Source of the DNA: Stutzerimonas stutzeri
GTDB lineage: Bacteria > Pseudomonadota > Gammaproteobacteria > Pseudomonadales > Pseudomonadaceae
Length of the DNA stretch: 64,000 nt
Reading direction: 5' to 3'
NCBI RefSeq assembly: GCF_024451105.1
Contig: NZ_JANGEY010000007.1
Span: forward strand, 1-64,000
In this document: positions 26,601 to 37,942 of the stretch, in pieces
How the letters are laid out: every line of letters starts with the position of its first letter
Position numbering within the stretch: position 1 is the first letter of the stretch
Made by a program: the position numbers and the translations under genes
Notes under the pieces: model-generated
Database searches by the model: none
What the model saw: only the letters and a program-made list of their open reading frames with translations
Told to the model about the DNA's origin: nothing

Positions 26601-27572
26601 ATGAAAGGCAAAACCTTGGCATGGGCCCTGTCGGCAACACTGGCAGGCCTCTCTCTGGGCGGGACCGTTCAGGCACAGGACAGGTTCGTCACCATCGGCA
26701 CCGGCGGCCAGACCGGCGTCTACTACGTGGCCGGCCAGTCGATCTGCCGGTTCCTCAACCGCGGCGGCGCCGAGCACCGGATCAAGTGCAACGCCCCGGC
26801 CAGCGGCGGCGGCGTGGCCAACGTCAACGGCATCCGCAGCGGCGAGTTCAACTTCGGCATCATGCAGTCCGACCACCAGTACAAGGCGATGCAGGGCGAG
26901 GCGCCGTTCCAGGCCGAAGGGCCGATGGAAGACATCCGCGCGGTGTTCTCGCTGCAGAGCGAGGTGTTCACCATCCTCGCCCGCCGCGACGCCAGGATCG
27001 CCAGCTTCGACGACCTCAAGGGCAAGCGCGTCAACATCGGCAACCCCGGCTCCGGCCAGCGCGACACCCTCGACGAGATCATGCGCGTGAAGGGCTGGAA
27101 CAAGTCGGCCTTCGCCCTGGCCGCCGAGCTCAAGCCGGCCGAGCAGGCCGCCGCCCTCGGCGACAACAACATCGACGCCATGACCTACTTCGTCGGCCAC
27201 CCCAACGGCGCCATCCAGGAGGCCACCACCACGGTCGACGCCGTGCTGGTGCCGGTGACCGGCGCGGACATCGACAAGCTGCTGGCCGAGAAGAGCTACT
27301 ACACCAAGGCCGAGATCCCCGGCGGCCTGTACCGCGGCAACGACGCGCCGACCCCGTCGATCGGCGGCAAGGCAGTGCTCTCCACCAGCGCCAAGACCGA
27401 CCCGGAAGTGGTCTACCAGCTGGTCAAGTCGGTGTTCGACAACCTCGAGCGCTTCCAGCGCCTGCACCCGGCGTTCCAGGACCTCAAGGCCGAGGACATG
27501 ATCAAGGTCGGCCTGTCCGCTCCGCTGCACGAGGGCGCCGCGCGCTACTACAAGGAGCGCGGCTGGCTGTAA
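26601..27572 (+). CDS. TAXI-family TRAP transporter solute-binding protein
   Basis: This 323-residue periplasmic binding protein has a signal peptide cut near residue 25 (GTVQAQ). The mature start RFVTIGTGGQTGVYYVAGQSIC is the TAXI signature. ARRDARIASFDDLKGKRVNIG and the later DAMTYFVGHPNGAIQE are typical family regions. It delivers an anionic solute, possibly glutamate or another acid, to the fused permease encoded next. The two genes are separated by 122 bases. Confidence 0.92.
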   Translation: MKGKTLAWALSATLAGLSLGGTVQAQDRFVTIGTGGQTGVYYVAGQSICRFLNRGGAEHRIKCNAPASGGGVANVNGIRSGEFNFGIMQSDHQYKAMQGEAPFQAEGPMEDIRAVFSLQSEVFTILARRDARIASFDDLKGKRVNIGNPGSGQRDTLDEIMRVKGWNKSAFALAAELKPAEQAAALGDNNIDAMTYFVGHPNGAIQEATTTVDAVLVPVTGADIDKLLAEKSYYTKAEIPGGLYRGNDAPTPSIGGKAVLSTSAKTDPEVVYQLVKSVFDNLERFQRLHPAFQDLKAEDMIKVGLSAPLHEGAARYYKERGWL

Positions 27573-27694
27573 GCCACACCTCCCGGGCGCTGCTACGCTA
27601 GCAGTAGCGCCCGCCCCGCCGTTTCCACCCGGAACCCGCGCGCCGCGAGGCCGCGGGTTGCCGCGTTATCCGTTTTTCGATGCAGGTTCGCCCC

Positions 27695-30253
<2,559 letters not shown>

Positions 30254-30341
30254 ACCTGCCGCGTCCGAGATAGTCTGAACCGGCAACCGGCGGCGCCTGC
30301 GGGCGCCGCCGTCCTGCTCATCCTCCAGCAAGGAACCGCTG

Positions 30342-31037
30342 ATGACCCTGCATATCCGCATCTGGGACCTGCCCACCCGCATCTTCCACTGGTCGCTGGC
30401 GCTGTCCGTGACCGCCGCCCTCGCCACCGGCTGGGTCGGCGGCAACTGGATGGCCTGGCACGGCCGCCTGGGCCTGGCCATCGCCGGCCTGCTGGCCTTC
30501 CGCCTGGCCTGGGGCGTGCTCGGCTCCACCTACGTGCGCTTCGGCCAGGTGCTGCACCTGCCGCAGAGCCTGCCGGCCTACCTGCGCGGCGAATGGCACG
30601 GCGCCGGCCACAACCCGCTGGGCTGGCTGTCGGTGCTGGCGATGCTCGCCGCCCTCGGCTTCCAGGTCGCCAGCGGCCTGGTGGCCAACGACGACATCGC
30701 CTTCACCGGCCCGCTCTACCGGCTGGTCGACGCCGAGACCAGCAGCCGGCTGACCGGCCTGCACCGCCAGGGCATGTGGCTGGTGATCGCGCTGGTGGCC
30801 CTGCACCTGGCGGCGCTGCTGTTCTACCGCCTGGTGCGCGGCGAGAACCTGGTCGAGGCCATGCTCCACGGCAAACGCCGGATGCCGGCCGCGCGGCCGG
30901 TCAAGCCGGCCAGCGGCGGCAGCCTGCCGGCGCTGCTGGTCGCCCTGGCCTTCGCCGGCGCCACCGTGTGGGCGGCCAACGGCGGCTGGATTCCCGCGCC
31001 GCCACCGCCGCCGGCACAGAGCGCGCCGGCCTGGTGA
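30342..31037 (+). CDS. Cytochrome b561 family membrane protein
   Basis: This 231-residue protein has about five hydrophobic helices. It starts MTLHIRIWDLPTRIFHWSLA, with His in PTRIFHW and further heme-ligand candidates in WHGRLGL, LHRQGMWL and ALHLAALL. It resembles di-heme b-type electron-transfer proteins that work with c-type cytochromes. A Pro-rich tail (PPPPPAQ) ends the chain. It converges with a cytochrome c' gene, which may be its electron partner in function. Confidence 0.88.
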   Translation: MTLHIRIWDLPTRIFHWSLALSVTAALATGWVGGNWMAWHGRLGLAIAGLLAFRLAWGVLGSTYVRFGQVLHLPQSLPAYLRGEWHGAGHNPLGWLSVLAMLAALGFQVASGLVANDDIAFTGPLYRLVDAETSSRLTGLHRQGMWLVIALVALHLAALLFYRLVRGENLVEAMLHGKRRMPAARPVKPASGGSLPALLVALAFAGATVWAANGGWIPAPPPPPAQSAPAW

Positions 31038-31046
31038 ACGGGCAAC

Positions 31047-31076
31047 GAAAAGGGCGACCCGCGGGTCGCCCTTTTC
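31047..31076. terminator. Bidirectional terminator between cytochrome b561 and cytochrome c' genes
   Basis: GAAAAGGGCGACCC and GGGTCGCCCTTTTC form a perfect 14-bp palindrome around two bases, with a T-run at each outer end. It can stop transcripts from both convergent genes. Confidence 0.85.
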
Positions 31077-31092
31077 GTCTCTTGCCGCCCGG

Positions 31093-31140
31093 GCGCATGA
31101 CGCACCCTACAACGGCTTCTGCGCAGGGTGCGCCATGCGC
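31093..31140. repeat. GGGTGCG-type palindromic intergenic repeat
   Basis: Arms 31093-31108 (GCGCATGACGCACCCT) and 31125-31140 are inverted copies with one mismatch. The same core occurs as longer arms at 47856-47915. It resembles short interspersed palindromes common in Pseudomonas intergenic DNA. Confidence 0.7.
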
Positions 31141-31156
31141 ACCACGCGGCTGCCCA

Positions 31157-31627
31157 TCAGTCCATGCGGAACTGGTCGTGACAGCCCTTGCAGCTCTTGC
31201 CCACCTCGCCGAAAGCCTTGGCGATGGCTCCCTTGTCGCCCTCGACGGCGACCCTGGCCAGTTCGTTGGCAGCCTGGTTGAAGGCGATGGCCACCTTGGC
31301 GACCTCCTCCTTCCTCTCGAAGAACTCCGGCTTGACCCGGGTCTTCTGGTTGCCCACCGACTGCTCGGTGCCCGGGCCGTACAGCGCGCCCATGCCCGAG
31401 TTGGCGATGGCGGCGATGGCGTTGGCTGCGGCCTCGACCTGCTTCTGATCGTAGGCCACCGAACCGTCGACGACCTGCGCCTTGATCTTGCCCATGTTCC
31501 AGGACATGTAGCTGTAGCCGGCCTTGCGGAACTTGATCTGGTCTTCCGGGCTGACCTGGGCCACCGCCAGGCTGGCGGCACCGGCCATCAGCAGGCCGGC
31601 GGAGCAGGCCATCAGTTTCTTCATCAT
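31157..31627 (-). CDS. Cytochrome c'
   Basis: This periplasmic protein of about 156 residues has a signal peptide MMKKLMACSAGLLMAGAASL cut before QVSPEDQ. It forms a four-helix bundle and ends with the heme motif CKGCH (Cys146, Cys149, His150) close to the C-terminus, the hallmark of class II cytochrome c'. These bind NO and CO and may protect against NO. The start is taken at the first of two adjacent ATGs after GGGAGAGAG. A further upstream frame lacks support. It converges with the cytochrome b561 gene. Confidence 0.93.
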   Translation of the reverse strand: MMKKLMACSAGLLMAGAASLAVAQVSPEDQIKFRKAGYSYMSWNMGKIKAQVVDGSVAYDQKQVEAAANAIAAIANSGMGALYGPGTEQSVGNQKTRVKPEFFERKEEVAKVAIAFNQAANELARVAVEGDKGAIAKAFGEVGKSCKGCHDQFRMD

Positions 31628-31734
31628 CGGATCTCTCTCCCTTTCCATAGAGATGTAAGCGTGGATCGGCCGGCCTGCAGGCCGGCGAAGCGTCTAGAGT
31701 AACCGCTCAAGGGACCGCCGGCATGCCGGAGGGT

Positions 31735-32151
31735 TCACCCCCGGCGACTTTCGTACCAGCGATAAAGCCCCATGCCGGCCAGCATGGCGAGAAAGAACGG
31801 CAGGACGGCGGCGTTGCCGCTGCCCAGCACCACCACCGCCGGCCCCGGACAGATGCCGGCGATGCCCCAGCCGATGCCGAAGATCAGACTGCCGATCACC
31901 AGCGCGCGATCCGGCTCGCGCTTGCTCGGCAGCTGCATCGGGCAGCCGGCCAGCGATTGCTGGCGGCGCTTGGCCAGGGTGAAGGGCAGCAGCGCGGCGC
32001 CGATGCCGCCGCCCATCACGAAGGCCAGCGACGGGTCCCAGTTGCCGGCCAGGTCGAGGAAGGCCAGCACCTTGGCCGGGTTGGCCATGCCGGCCAGCAG
32101 CAGACCGAGGCCGAACAGCAGGCCGGCGAGGAAGGCAGTCAGACGGCTCAT
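31735..32151 (-). CDS. YeeE/YedE family membrane protein (second half-transporter, PmpB-like)
   Basis: This 138-residue protein has four hydrophobic segments and the family motifs LLFGLGLLLAGMANPAKV and GWGIAGICPGPAV, including the conserved Cys. Small paired YeeE/YedE proteins are linked to import of thiosulfate-like sulfur compounds. It lies two bases after the first half-transporter gene and belongs to the repressor-led operon. The final RRG at the C-terminus is cytoplasmic-like. Confidence 0.9.
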   Translation of the reverse strand: MSRLTAFLAGLLFGLGLLLAGMANPAKVLAFLDLAGNWDPSLAFVMGGGIGAALLPFTLAKRRQQSLAGCPMQLPSKREPDRALVIGSLIFGIGWGIAGICPGPAVVVLGSGNAAVLPFFLAMLAGMGLYRWYESRRG

Positions 32152-32153
32152 GT

Positions 32154-32588
32154 TCAGGCTCCGATCAGGTGACGGACGACGTAGACGGTGGCGAAGCCGG
32201 TAGCCATGAAGCACAGGGTCGCCACCAGCGAGCGCGGCGACAGCCGCGACAGGCCGCAGATGCCGTGGCCGCTGGTGCAGCCGGCGCCGAGGCGCGCACC
32301 GAAGCCGACCAGCAGGCCGGCGAGCAGCAGTCCCGGCGCCCCGGCCTGCATCTCGATGCTCGGCAGCGCGGCGAACGCCTGCCACAGCCAGGGGGCGAGC
32401 AGCAGGCCGGCGACGAACAGCAGGCTGTCCAGCCGGCCGCTGGCCTTCGGATTGAGCAGACTGCCGAGCAGGCCGCTGATCCCGGCGATGCGGCCGTTGG
32501 CGAGGACGAACAGCCCGGTCGCCAGACCGAGCAGGATGCCGCCGGCGAGGGCGCTCCAGGGGGTGAAATGGGCCCAGTCGATGGTCAT
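32154..32588 (-). CDS. YeeE/YedE family membrane protein (first half-transporter, PmpA-like)
   Basis: This 144-residue integral membrane protein contains the sulfur-transport motif GARLGAGCTSGHGICGLSRL with two conserved Cys residues. Its start overlaps the stop of the ArsR-type repressor gene by four bases. Together with the following gene it would form a two-part permease similar to the PmpAB proteins found beside BigR regulators. Sulfane sulfur or thiosulfate is the likely substrate by family. Confidence 0.91.
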   Translation of the reverse strand: MTIDWAHFTPWSALAGGILLGLATGLFVLANGRIAGISGLLGSLLNPKASGRLDSLLFVAGLLLAPWLWQAFAALPSIEMQAGAPGLLLAGLLVGFGARLGAGCTSGHGICGLSRLSPRSLVATLCFMATGFATVYVVRHLIGA

Positions 32589-32905
32589 GTGCGCTCCTCC
32601 GGACAGAACTGTTGATACAGGGTATGGATCACCGCCAGCGCGGCGGCGCTGGCGATGCGGTAGTGGATCTGCTTGCCGTCGCGGCGAGTACTCACCAGCC
32701 CCTCGCGGCGCAGCACACCGAGCTGCTGCGAGAGGGTCGGCTGGACGATGCCCAGCGCCGCCTGCAGCTCGCCGACATTGCGTTCGCCCTCGGCCAGTTG
32801 GCAGAGCAGCAGCAGGCGATCGGGATTGGCCAGCACCTTGAGCAGCTGACTGGCGGCATCGGCCCTGTCGCGCAGCAGGGCGAGATCGAGAGCGGCGAGA
32901 GGCAT
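32585..32905 (-). CDS. ArsR-family repressor, BigR/SqrR-like sulfur sensor
   Basis: This 106-residue winged-helix repressor has Cys35 (LLCQLAEGE) and Cys101 (FCPEE) at positions equivalent to the two redox cysteines of BigR and SqrR, which form a di- or polysulfide bond with persulfides and release DNA. The recognition helix region GIVQPTLSQQLGVLRREGLV matches BigR closely. No arsenic-type CxC motif is present. It is the first gene of an operon with two YeeE/YedE proteins, the context known for BigR. It probably represses its own operon at the AT-rich site just upstream. Confidence 0.88.
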   Translation of the reverse strand: MPLAALDLALLRDRADAASQLLKVLANPDRLLLLCQLAEGERNVGELQAALGIVQPTLSQQLGVLRREGLVSTRRDGKQIHYRIASAAALAVIHTLYQQFCPEERT

Positions 32906-32929
32906 GGCTGGCTCCTGACGATTTGCCGA

Positions 32930-32954
32930 AAAACAATATATTTAAAAACAATAT
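32930..32954 (-). promoter_or_regulatory. AT-rich candidate operator of the BigR-like repressor
   Basis: The upstream region contains two AAAACAATAT direct repeats (32930-32939 and 32945-32954), 15 bases apart, with the palindrome AATATATT at 32935-32942. It stands out in a GC-rich chromosome and lies 25-50 bases before the repressor start. BigR-type repressors bind AT-rich palindromes. Binding here is inferred. Confidence 0.5.
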
Positions 32955-33187
32955 GTAATTCAACAAACAGTTCAGCGGCAATACTTTGGTGCAAAAAGCC
33001 CCGTCCTTTAGCCCAAAGTCCACTTGCAATCATCGTCTTAATTCTATCTCGAGCTATTGAAGCCGAACCCCGGCAGCCTGCACAATGCCGCCACTGCCCC
33101 GCGCGGGCGCCCCGAGCGCCCCATGCCAGACGAGCTGGTGCCTTGCGGAGCTCCAGATAACAACAACTAGCCAATGGAGATTTGCCC

Positions 33188-34312
33188 GTGCAGATCGGCA
33201 TTCCTCTCGAGACCCACGCCGGGGAAACCCGCGTGGCCGCCACGCCGGAAACGGTCAAGAAACTCGTCGCCCAGGGCCACCAGGTGCTCGTCCAGACCGG
33301 CGCCGGCCGGCGCGCCAGCCTGAGCGACGACGCCTACCTCGCCGCCGGTGCGAGCATCGGTTCGGCCAGCGACGCCTTCGCCGCCGGCCTGGTGCTCAAG
33401 GTCGCCGCGCCCGACGCCGCCGAGCTGCAGCTGATGCAGCCCGGCGCCGTGCTGGTCGGCATGCTCAACCCGTTCGACGACGCCAACCTGGCGCGCATGA
33501 CCGAGCGCGGCATCACCGCCTTCGCCCTCGAGGCCGCGCCGCGCACCTCGCGCGCGCAGAGCCTCGACGTGCTGTCGTCGCAGGCCAACATCGCCGGCTA
33601 CAAGGCGGTGCTGCTCGCCGCCGAGCACTACCCGCGCTTCATGCCGATGCTGATGACCGCCGCCGGCACGGTGAAGGCCGCCCGCGTGCTGGTGCTCGGC
33701 GCCGGCGTCGCCGGCCTGCAGGCGATCGCCACCGCCAAGCGCCTCGGTGCGGTGCTCGAGGCTTCGGACGTGCGCCCGGCGGTCAAGGAGCAGGTGGAAT
33801 CGCTGGGTGCCAAGTTCGTCGACGTGCCCTACGAGACCGACGAGGAGCGCGAGTGCGCCGAGGGCGTCGGCGGCTACGCCAGGCCGATGCCGAAATCCTG
33901 GATGGAGCGCCAGGCCAGGGCCGTGCACGAGCGCGCCAGGCAGGCCGACATCGTCATCACCACCGCGCTGATCCCCGGCCGGCCGGCGCCGATCCTGCTG
34001 CACGAGGACACCGTGGCGGCGATGAAGCCCGGCTCGGTGGTCGTCGACCTGGCCGCCGCCCAGGGCGGCAACTGCCCGCTCACCGAAGTCGACCAGGTGG
34101 TGGTGCGCCACGGCGTGACCATCGTCGGCCACGGCAACCTGCCGGCGCTGCTGCCGGCCGACGCCTCGGCCCTCTACGCGCGCAACCTGCTGGACTTCCT
34201 CAAGCTGGTCCTCGATGGCGAAGGCAGGTTCCACCTCAATCGCGAAGACGACATCGTCGCCGCCTGCCTGATGTGCGAGGGCGGCCAGCTGGTCCGTCGC
34301 AACGCCGCCTGA
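33188..34312 (+). CDS. pntAA: NAD(P) transhydrogenase subunit alpha part 1
   Basis: This 374-residue soluble NAD-binding domain of the proton-translocating transhydrogenase moves hydride from NADH to NADP+. It starts at GTG giving MQIGIPLETHAGETRVAATPET, with GGAG eight bases upstream. A TTG six bases earlier is a less likely start. The Rossmann motif is LVLGAGVAGLQAI. As in other pseudomonads the alpha subunit is split, and the membrane part is encoded next. An AACAACAA motif lies at 33159-33166 in the leader. Confidence 0.95.
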   Translation: MQIGIPLETHAGETRVAATPETVKKLVAQGHQVLVQTGAGRRASLSDDAYLAAGASIGSASDAFAAGLVLKVAAPDAAELQLMQPGAVLVGMLNPFDDANLARMTERGITAFALEAAPRTSRAQSLDVLSSQANIAGYKAVLLAAEHYPRFMPMLMTAAGTVKAARVLVLGAGVAGLQAIATAKRLGAVLEASDVRPAVKEQVESLGAKFVDVPYETDEERECAEGVGGYARPMPKSWMERQARAVHERARQADIVITTALIPGRPAPILLHEDTVAAMKPGSVVVDLAAAQGGNCPLTEVDQVVVRHGVTIVGHGNLPALLPADASALYARNLLDFLKLVLDGEGRFHLNREDDIVAACLMCEGGQLVRRNAA

Positions 34313-34346
34313 CGCCTCCCGGCCCCATTACAAGAAGGACAATGCC

Positions 34347-34661
34347 ATGGACCCGATCTCCGACGGTCTCTACAACCTGATCATCTTCGTGCTGGCGATC
34401 TACATCGGCTACCACGTGGTGTGGAACGTCACCCCGGCGCTGCACACCCCGCTGATGGCGGTGACCAACGCCATCTCCGCCATCGTCATCGTCGGCGCCA
34501 TGCTGGCCGCCGCGCTGACCGAAACCGGCCTGGGCAAGACCATGGGCACCCTGGCCGTGGCGCTGGCCGCGGTCAACGTGTTCGGTGGCTTCCTGGTCAC
34601 CCGGCGCATGCTTGAAATGTTCAAGAAGAAAGACAAGCCGGCCAAGGCGGAGGCGCACTGA
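34347..34661 (+). CDS. pntAB: NAD(P) transhydrogenase subunit alpha part 2
   Basis: This 104-residue membrane subunit has three hydrophobic helices. It starts MDPISDGLYNLIIFVLAIYI and contains WNVTPALHTPLMAVTNAISA, the conserved signature of the PntA C-terminal part. It forms part of the proton channel with PntB. The gene lies 34 bases after pntAA and one base before pntB. Confidence 0.95.
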   Translation: MDPISDGLYNLIIFVLAIYIGYHVVWNVTPALHTPLMAVTNAISAIVIVGAMLAAALTETGLGKTMGTLAVALAAVNVFGGFLVTRRMLEMFKKKDKPAKAEAH

Positions 34662-34662
34662 G

Positions 34663-36099
34663 ATGAGCATGAACCTGATCACCGCCCTCTACCTCGTGGC
34701 GTCCGTGTGCTTCATCCAGGCGCTCAAGGGCCTCTCGCACCCGACCAGCTCGCGCCGCGGCAACCTGTTCGGCATGGTCGGCATGGCCATCGCCGTGCTC
34801 ACCACCGTCGGCCTGATCTACAAGCTCGGCGCGCAGATGGGCGAAGGCGCCGGCATCGGCTACGTGGTCCTCGGCCTGCTGCTCGGCGGCACGGCCGGCA
34901 CCATCATGGCCAAGCGCGTCGAGATGACCAAGATGCCCGAGCTGGTCGCCTTCATGCACAGCATGATCGGCCTGGCCGCGGTATTCATCGCCATCGCCGC
35001 GGTGGTGGAGCCGCAGTCGCTGGGCATCGTCGCCGCCGCCAGCGAGCCGATCCCGGCCGGCAACCGCCTGGAGCTGTTCCTCGGCGCGGCCATCGGCGCC
35101 ATCACCTTCTCCGGTTCGGTGATCGCCTTCGGCAAGCTGTCCGGCAAGTACAAGTTCCGCCTGTTCCAGGGCGCCCCGGTGACCTTCGCCGGCCAGCACT
35201 GGCTGAACCTGGCCATGGGCCTGGCCATCCTCGGCCTCGGTCTGGCCTTCACCTTCAGCGGCGACCTGACCGCCTTCGCCGTGCTGGTGGCGCTGGCCTT
35301 CGTCATCGGCGTGCTGATCATCATCCCGATCGGCGGCGCCGACATGCCGGTGGTGGTGTCGATGCTCAACAGCTACTCGGGCTGGGCGGCGGCCGGCATC
35401 GGCTTCTCGCTGAACAACTCGATGCTGATCGTCGCCGGCTCCTTGGTCGGTTCGAGCGGTGCGATCCTCTCCTACATCATGTGCAAGGCGATGAACCGCT
35501 CGTTCTTCAACGTGATCCTCGGTGGCTTCGGCGCCGAAGCCGGCGCCACGGTGGCCGGCAGCCAGGAGCAGCGCCCGGTGAAGTCCGGCTCGGCCGACGA
35601 CGCCGCGTTCCTGCTCGGCAACGCCGACAGCGTGATCATCGTCCCCGGCTACGGCCTGGCGGTGGCGCGCGCCCAGCACGCGCTGATGGAGCTGACCGAG
35701 AAGCTGAACCACCGCGGGGTGACCGTGAAGTACGCCATCCACCCGGTGGCCGGGCGGATGCCGGGGCACATGAACGTGCTGCTGGCCGAGGCCGAGGTGC
35801 CCTACGAGCAGGTGCACGAGATGGAGGACATCAACCCCGAGTTCGGCCAGGCCGACGTGGTACTGGTGCTCGGCGCCAACGACGTGGTCAACCCGGCGGC
35901 GAAGACCGATCCGCACTCGCCGATCGCCGGCATGCCGATCCTCGACGCGTACAAGGCGCGCACCGTGATCGTCAACAAGCGCTCGATGGCCAGCGGCTAC
36001 GCCGGCCTGGACAACGAGCTGTTCTACATGGACAAGACCATGATGGTGTTCGGCGACGCCAAGAAGGTGGTCGAGGACATGGTCAAGGCGGTCGAATAA
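34663..36099 (+). CDS. pntB: NAD(P) transhydrogenase subunit beta
   Basis: This 478-residue subunit has an N-terminal membrane part of about nine helices and a C-terminal NADP-binding domain. Typical segments are LKGLSHPTSSRRGNLFGM, VSMLNSYSGWAAAGIGF, VIIVPGYGLAVARAQHAL and the HPVAGRMPGHMNVLLAEA stretch. The ATG at 34663 is chosen over upstream in-frame codons that lie inside pntAB. The complex uses the proton gradient to make NADPH in the inner membrane. Confidence 0.96.
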   Translation: MSMNLITALYLVASVCFIQALKGLSHPTSSRRGNLFGMVGMAIAVLTTVGLIYKLGAQMGEGAGIGYVVLGLLLGGTAGTIMAKRVEMTKMPELVAFMHSMIGLAAVFIAIAAVVEPQSLGIVAAASEPIPAGNRLELFLGAAIGAITFSGSVIAFGKLSGKYKFRLFQGAPVTFAGQHWLNLAMGLAILGLGLAFTFSGDLTAFAVLVALAFVIGVLIIIPIGGADMPVVVSMLNSYSGWAAAGIGFSLNNSMLIVAGSLVGSSGAILSYIMCKAMNRSFFNVILGGFGAEAGATVAGSQEQRPVKSGSADDAAFLLGNADSVIIVPGYGLAVARAQHALMELTEKLNHRGVTVKYAIHPVAGRMPGHMNVLLAEAEVPYEQVHEMEDINPEFGQADVVLVLGANDVVNPAAKTDPHSPIAGMPILDAYKARTVIVNKRSMASGYAGLDNELFYMDKTMMVFGDAKKVVEDMVKAVE

Positions 36100-36118
36100 C
36101 CCGACGAAATGCACGGTA

Positions 36119-36153
36119 AAACAACCACTTCCGCCACGCGGAAGTGGTTGTTT
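36119..36153 (+). terminator. Terminator after pntB
   Basis: AAACAACCACTTCCGC and GCGGAAGTGGTTGTTT form a perfect 16-bp palindrome around a three-base loop, 19 bases past the pntB stop, ending in TTT. Likely works in both directions. Confidence 0.8.
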
Positions 36154-36288
36154 CTGCGGCATAAGGTCGCGAAATCCGGCAAAAACCGTCCGGCAACTTA
36201 CGACCTTAGTATTAGAGGCGTAGCGAAAGCGAATCCTTAGACTCGGCGCACTGTGTTCGCCATAAGCCGTATCCAAAGGAACCGCTCA

Positions 36289-37809
36289 ATGTCCCTGTAC
36301 CCTGATCGTATTCGCCTGCAGTCCCTGACCGACAAAATCACCACCGCCGAAGAAGCGGCCAAGCTGGTCAAGAACGGCAACACCGTCGGCATGAGCGGCT
36401 TCACCCGCGCCGGCGAAGCCAAGAAGCTGCCGATCGCCATGGCCGAGCGTGCCCGCCACGAAGAGCTGAAGATCACCCTGATCACCGGCGCCAGCCTGGG
36501 CAACGACATGGACAAGCTGATGGCCGAATCCGGTCTGCTGGCCCGCCGCATGCCGTTCCAGTCCGACGCCGGCCTGCGCCGGGCGATCAACAAGGGCGAG
36601 GTGATGTTCATCGACCAGCACCTGTCCGACACCGCCGAGCAGCTGCGCGCCGGCAGCCTGCCGAAGGTCGACGTGGCGATCATCGAGGCCTGCGCCATCA
36701 CCGAGAACGGCGGCATCGTGCCGACCACCTCGGTGGGCAACTCCGCCAGCTTCACCGAAGCCGACGTGGTCATCGTCGAGCTGAACCTGGCCCACCCGGC
36801 CGCCCTGGAAGGCCTGCACGACATCTACCTGCCGGCCAAGCGTCCGGAGCGCGGCCCGATCCCGCTGGTCAACGGCCAGGACCGCATCGGCACCCCGTAC
36901 ATTCCGTGCGACCCGGCGAAGATCGCCGCCATCGTCATCACCGACCAGGAAGATTCCTACTCCAGCGTCCTGCCGTCCGACGACGAGACCCAGGCCATCG
37001 CCGACCACCTGATCGCCTTCTTCGAGAAGGAAGTCGAGCGCGGCAACCTGAGCCCGAGCCTGCTGCCGCTGCAGGCCGGCGTCGGCACCATCGCCAACGC
37101 CGTGATGAGCGGCCTGCTGAAGTCCAACTTCAGCGGCCTGACCATGTACTCCGAGGTGCTGCAGGACTCCACCTTCGAGCTGTTCGACGCCGGCAAGCTG
37201 GTCGCCGCCTCCGGCTGCTCCTTCACCCTGTCCGAGAAGATGTGCCACCACGTGCTGGCCAACCTCGACAAGTACAAGGACAAGCTGGTGCTGCGCCCGC
37301 AGGAAATCTCCAACCATCCGGAGATCGTCCGTCGCATCGGCATCATCGGCATCAACACCGCGCTGGAGTTCGACATCTACGGCAACGTCAACTCCACCCA
37401 CGTCAACGGCACCCACATGATGAACGGCCTCGGCGGCTCGGGCGACTTCACCCGCAACGCCCACCTGGCCATCTTCGTCACCAAGTCCATCGCCAAGGGC
37501 GGCGCCATCTCCTCCGCCGTGCCGATGATCCCGCACGTCGACCACAACGAGCACGACGTCGACATCATCGTCACCGAGCAGGGCCTGGCCGACCTGCGCG
37601 GCCTGGCCCCGCGCGAGCGCGCCCAGGTGATCATCGACAACTGCGTGCACCCGGACTTCCGCCCGGCCATGCAGGACTACTTCGACCGCGCCTGCGCCAC
37701 CGTCGGCGGCCAGACCCCGCACATCCTCGCCGAGGCCTTCTCCTGGCACATCAACATGCAGCAGACCGGCCACATGCTGCGCCAGCCGGGCCACTGCGGC
37801 CTGCTCTGA
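36289..37809 (+). CDS. Acetyl-CoA hydrolase/succinate CoA-transferase family protein
   Basis: This 506-residue enzyme of the class I CoA-transferase group starts MSLYPDRIRLQSLTDKITTA after an AAAGGA site. Motifs include MSGFTRAGEAKK, and YSEVLQDSTFELF, where Glu289 is the probable catalytic glutamate by comparison with AarC. TEQGLADLRGL and a C-terminal PGHCGLL are also present. It probably moves CoA between acetyl-CoA and succinate, or hydrolyses acetyl-CoA, in acetate metabolism. It is a single-gene unit flanked by terminators on both sides. Confidence 0.92.
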   Translation: MSLYPDRIRLQSLTDKITTAEEAAKLVKNGNTVGMSGFTRAGEAKKLPIAMAERARHEELKITLITGASLGNDMDKLMAESGLLARRMPFQSDAGLRRAINKGEVMFIDQHLSDTAEQLRAGSLPKVDVAIIEACAITENGGIVPTTSVGNSASFTEADVVIVELNLAHPAALEGLHDIYLPAKRPERGPIPLVNGQDRIGTPYIPCDPAKIAAIVITDQEDSYSSVLPSDDETQAIADHLIAFFEKEVERGNLSPSLLPLQAGVGTIANAVMSGLLKSNFSGLTMYSEVLQDSTFELFDAGKLVAASGCSFTLSEKMCHHVLANLDKYKDKLVLRPQEISNHPEIVRRIGIIGINTALEFDIYGNVNSTHVNGTHMMNGLGGSGDFTRNAHLAIFVTKSIAKGGAISSAVPMIPHVDHNEHDVDIIVTEQGLADLRGLAPRERAQVIIDNCVHPDFRPAMQDYFDRACATVGGQTPHILAEAFSWHINMQQTGHMLRQPGHCGLL

Positions 37810-37836
37810 TCGCCTGATCGGCTGACCGCTGCATAA

Positions 37837-37867
37837 CTGCGCCGCCTTCGGGCGGCGCAGTCGTTTC
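37837..37867 (+). terminator. Terminator after the CoA-transferase gene
   Basis: CTGCGCCGCC and GGCGGCGCAG form a perfect 10-bp stem with a TTCG tetraloop, followed by TCGTTT on the plus strand. It lies 27 bases after the stop. Confidence 0.85.
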
Positions 37868-37942
37868 CGCGCCCCGGCACGATTGCCGCTAGACTGGCGG
37901 GGTTTCCCAGCGGCCTCCGCGCCGCGCCGCAACGGAGCCGCC

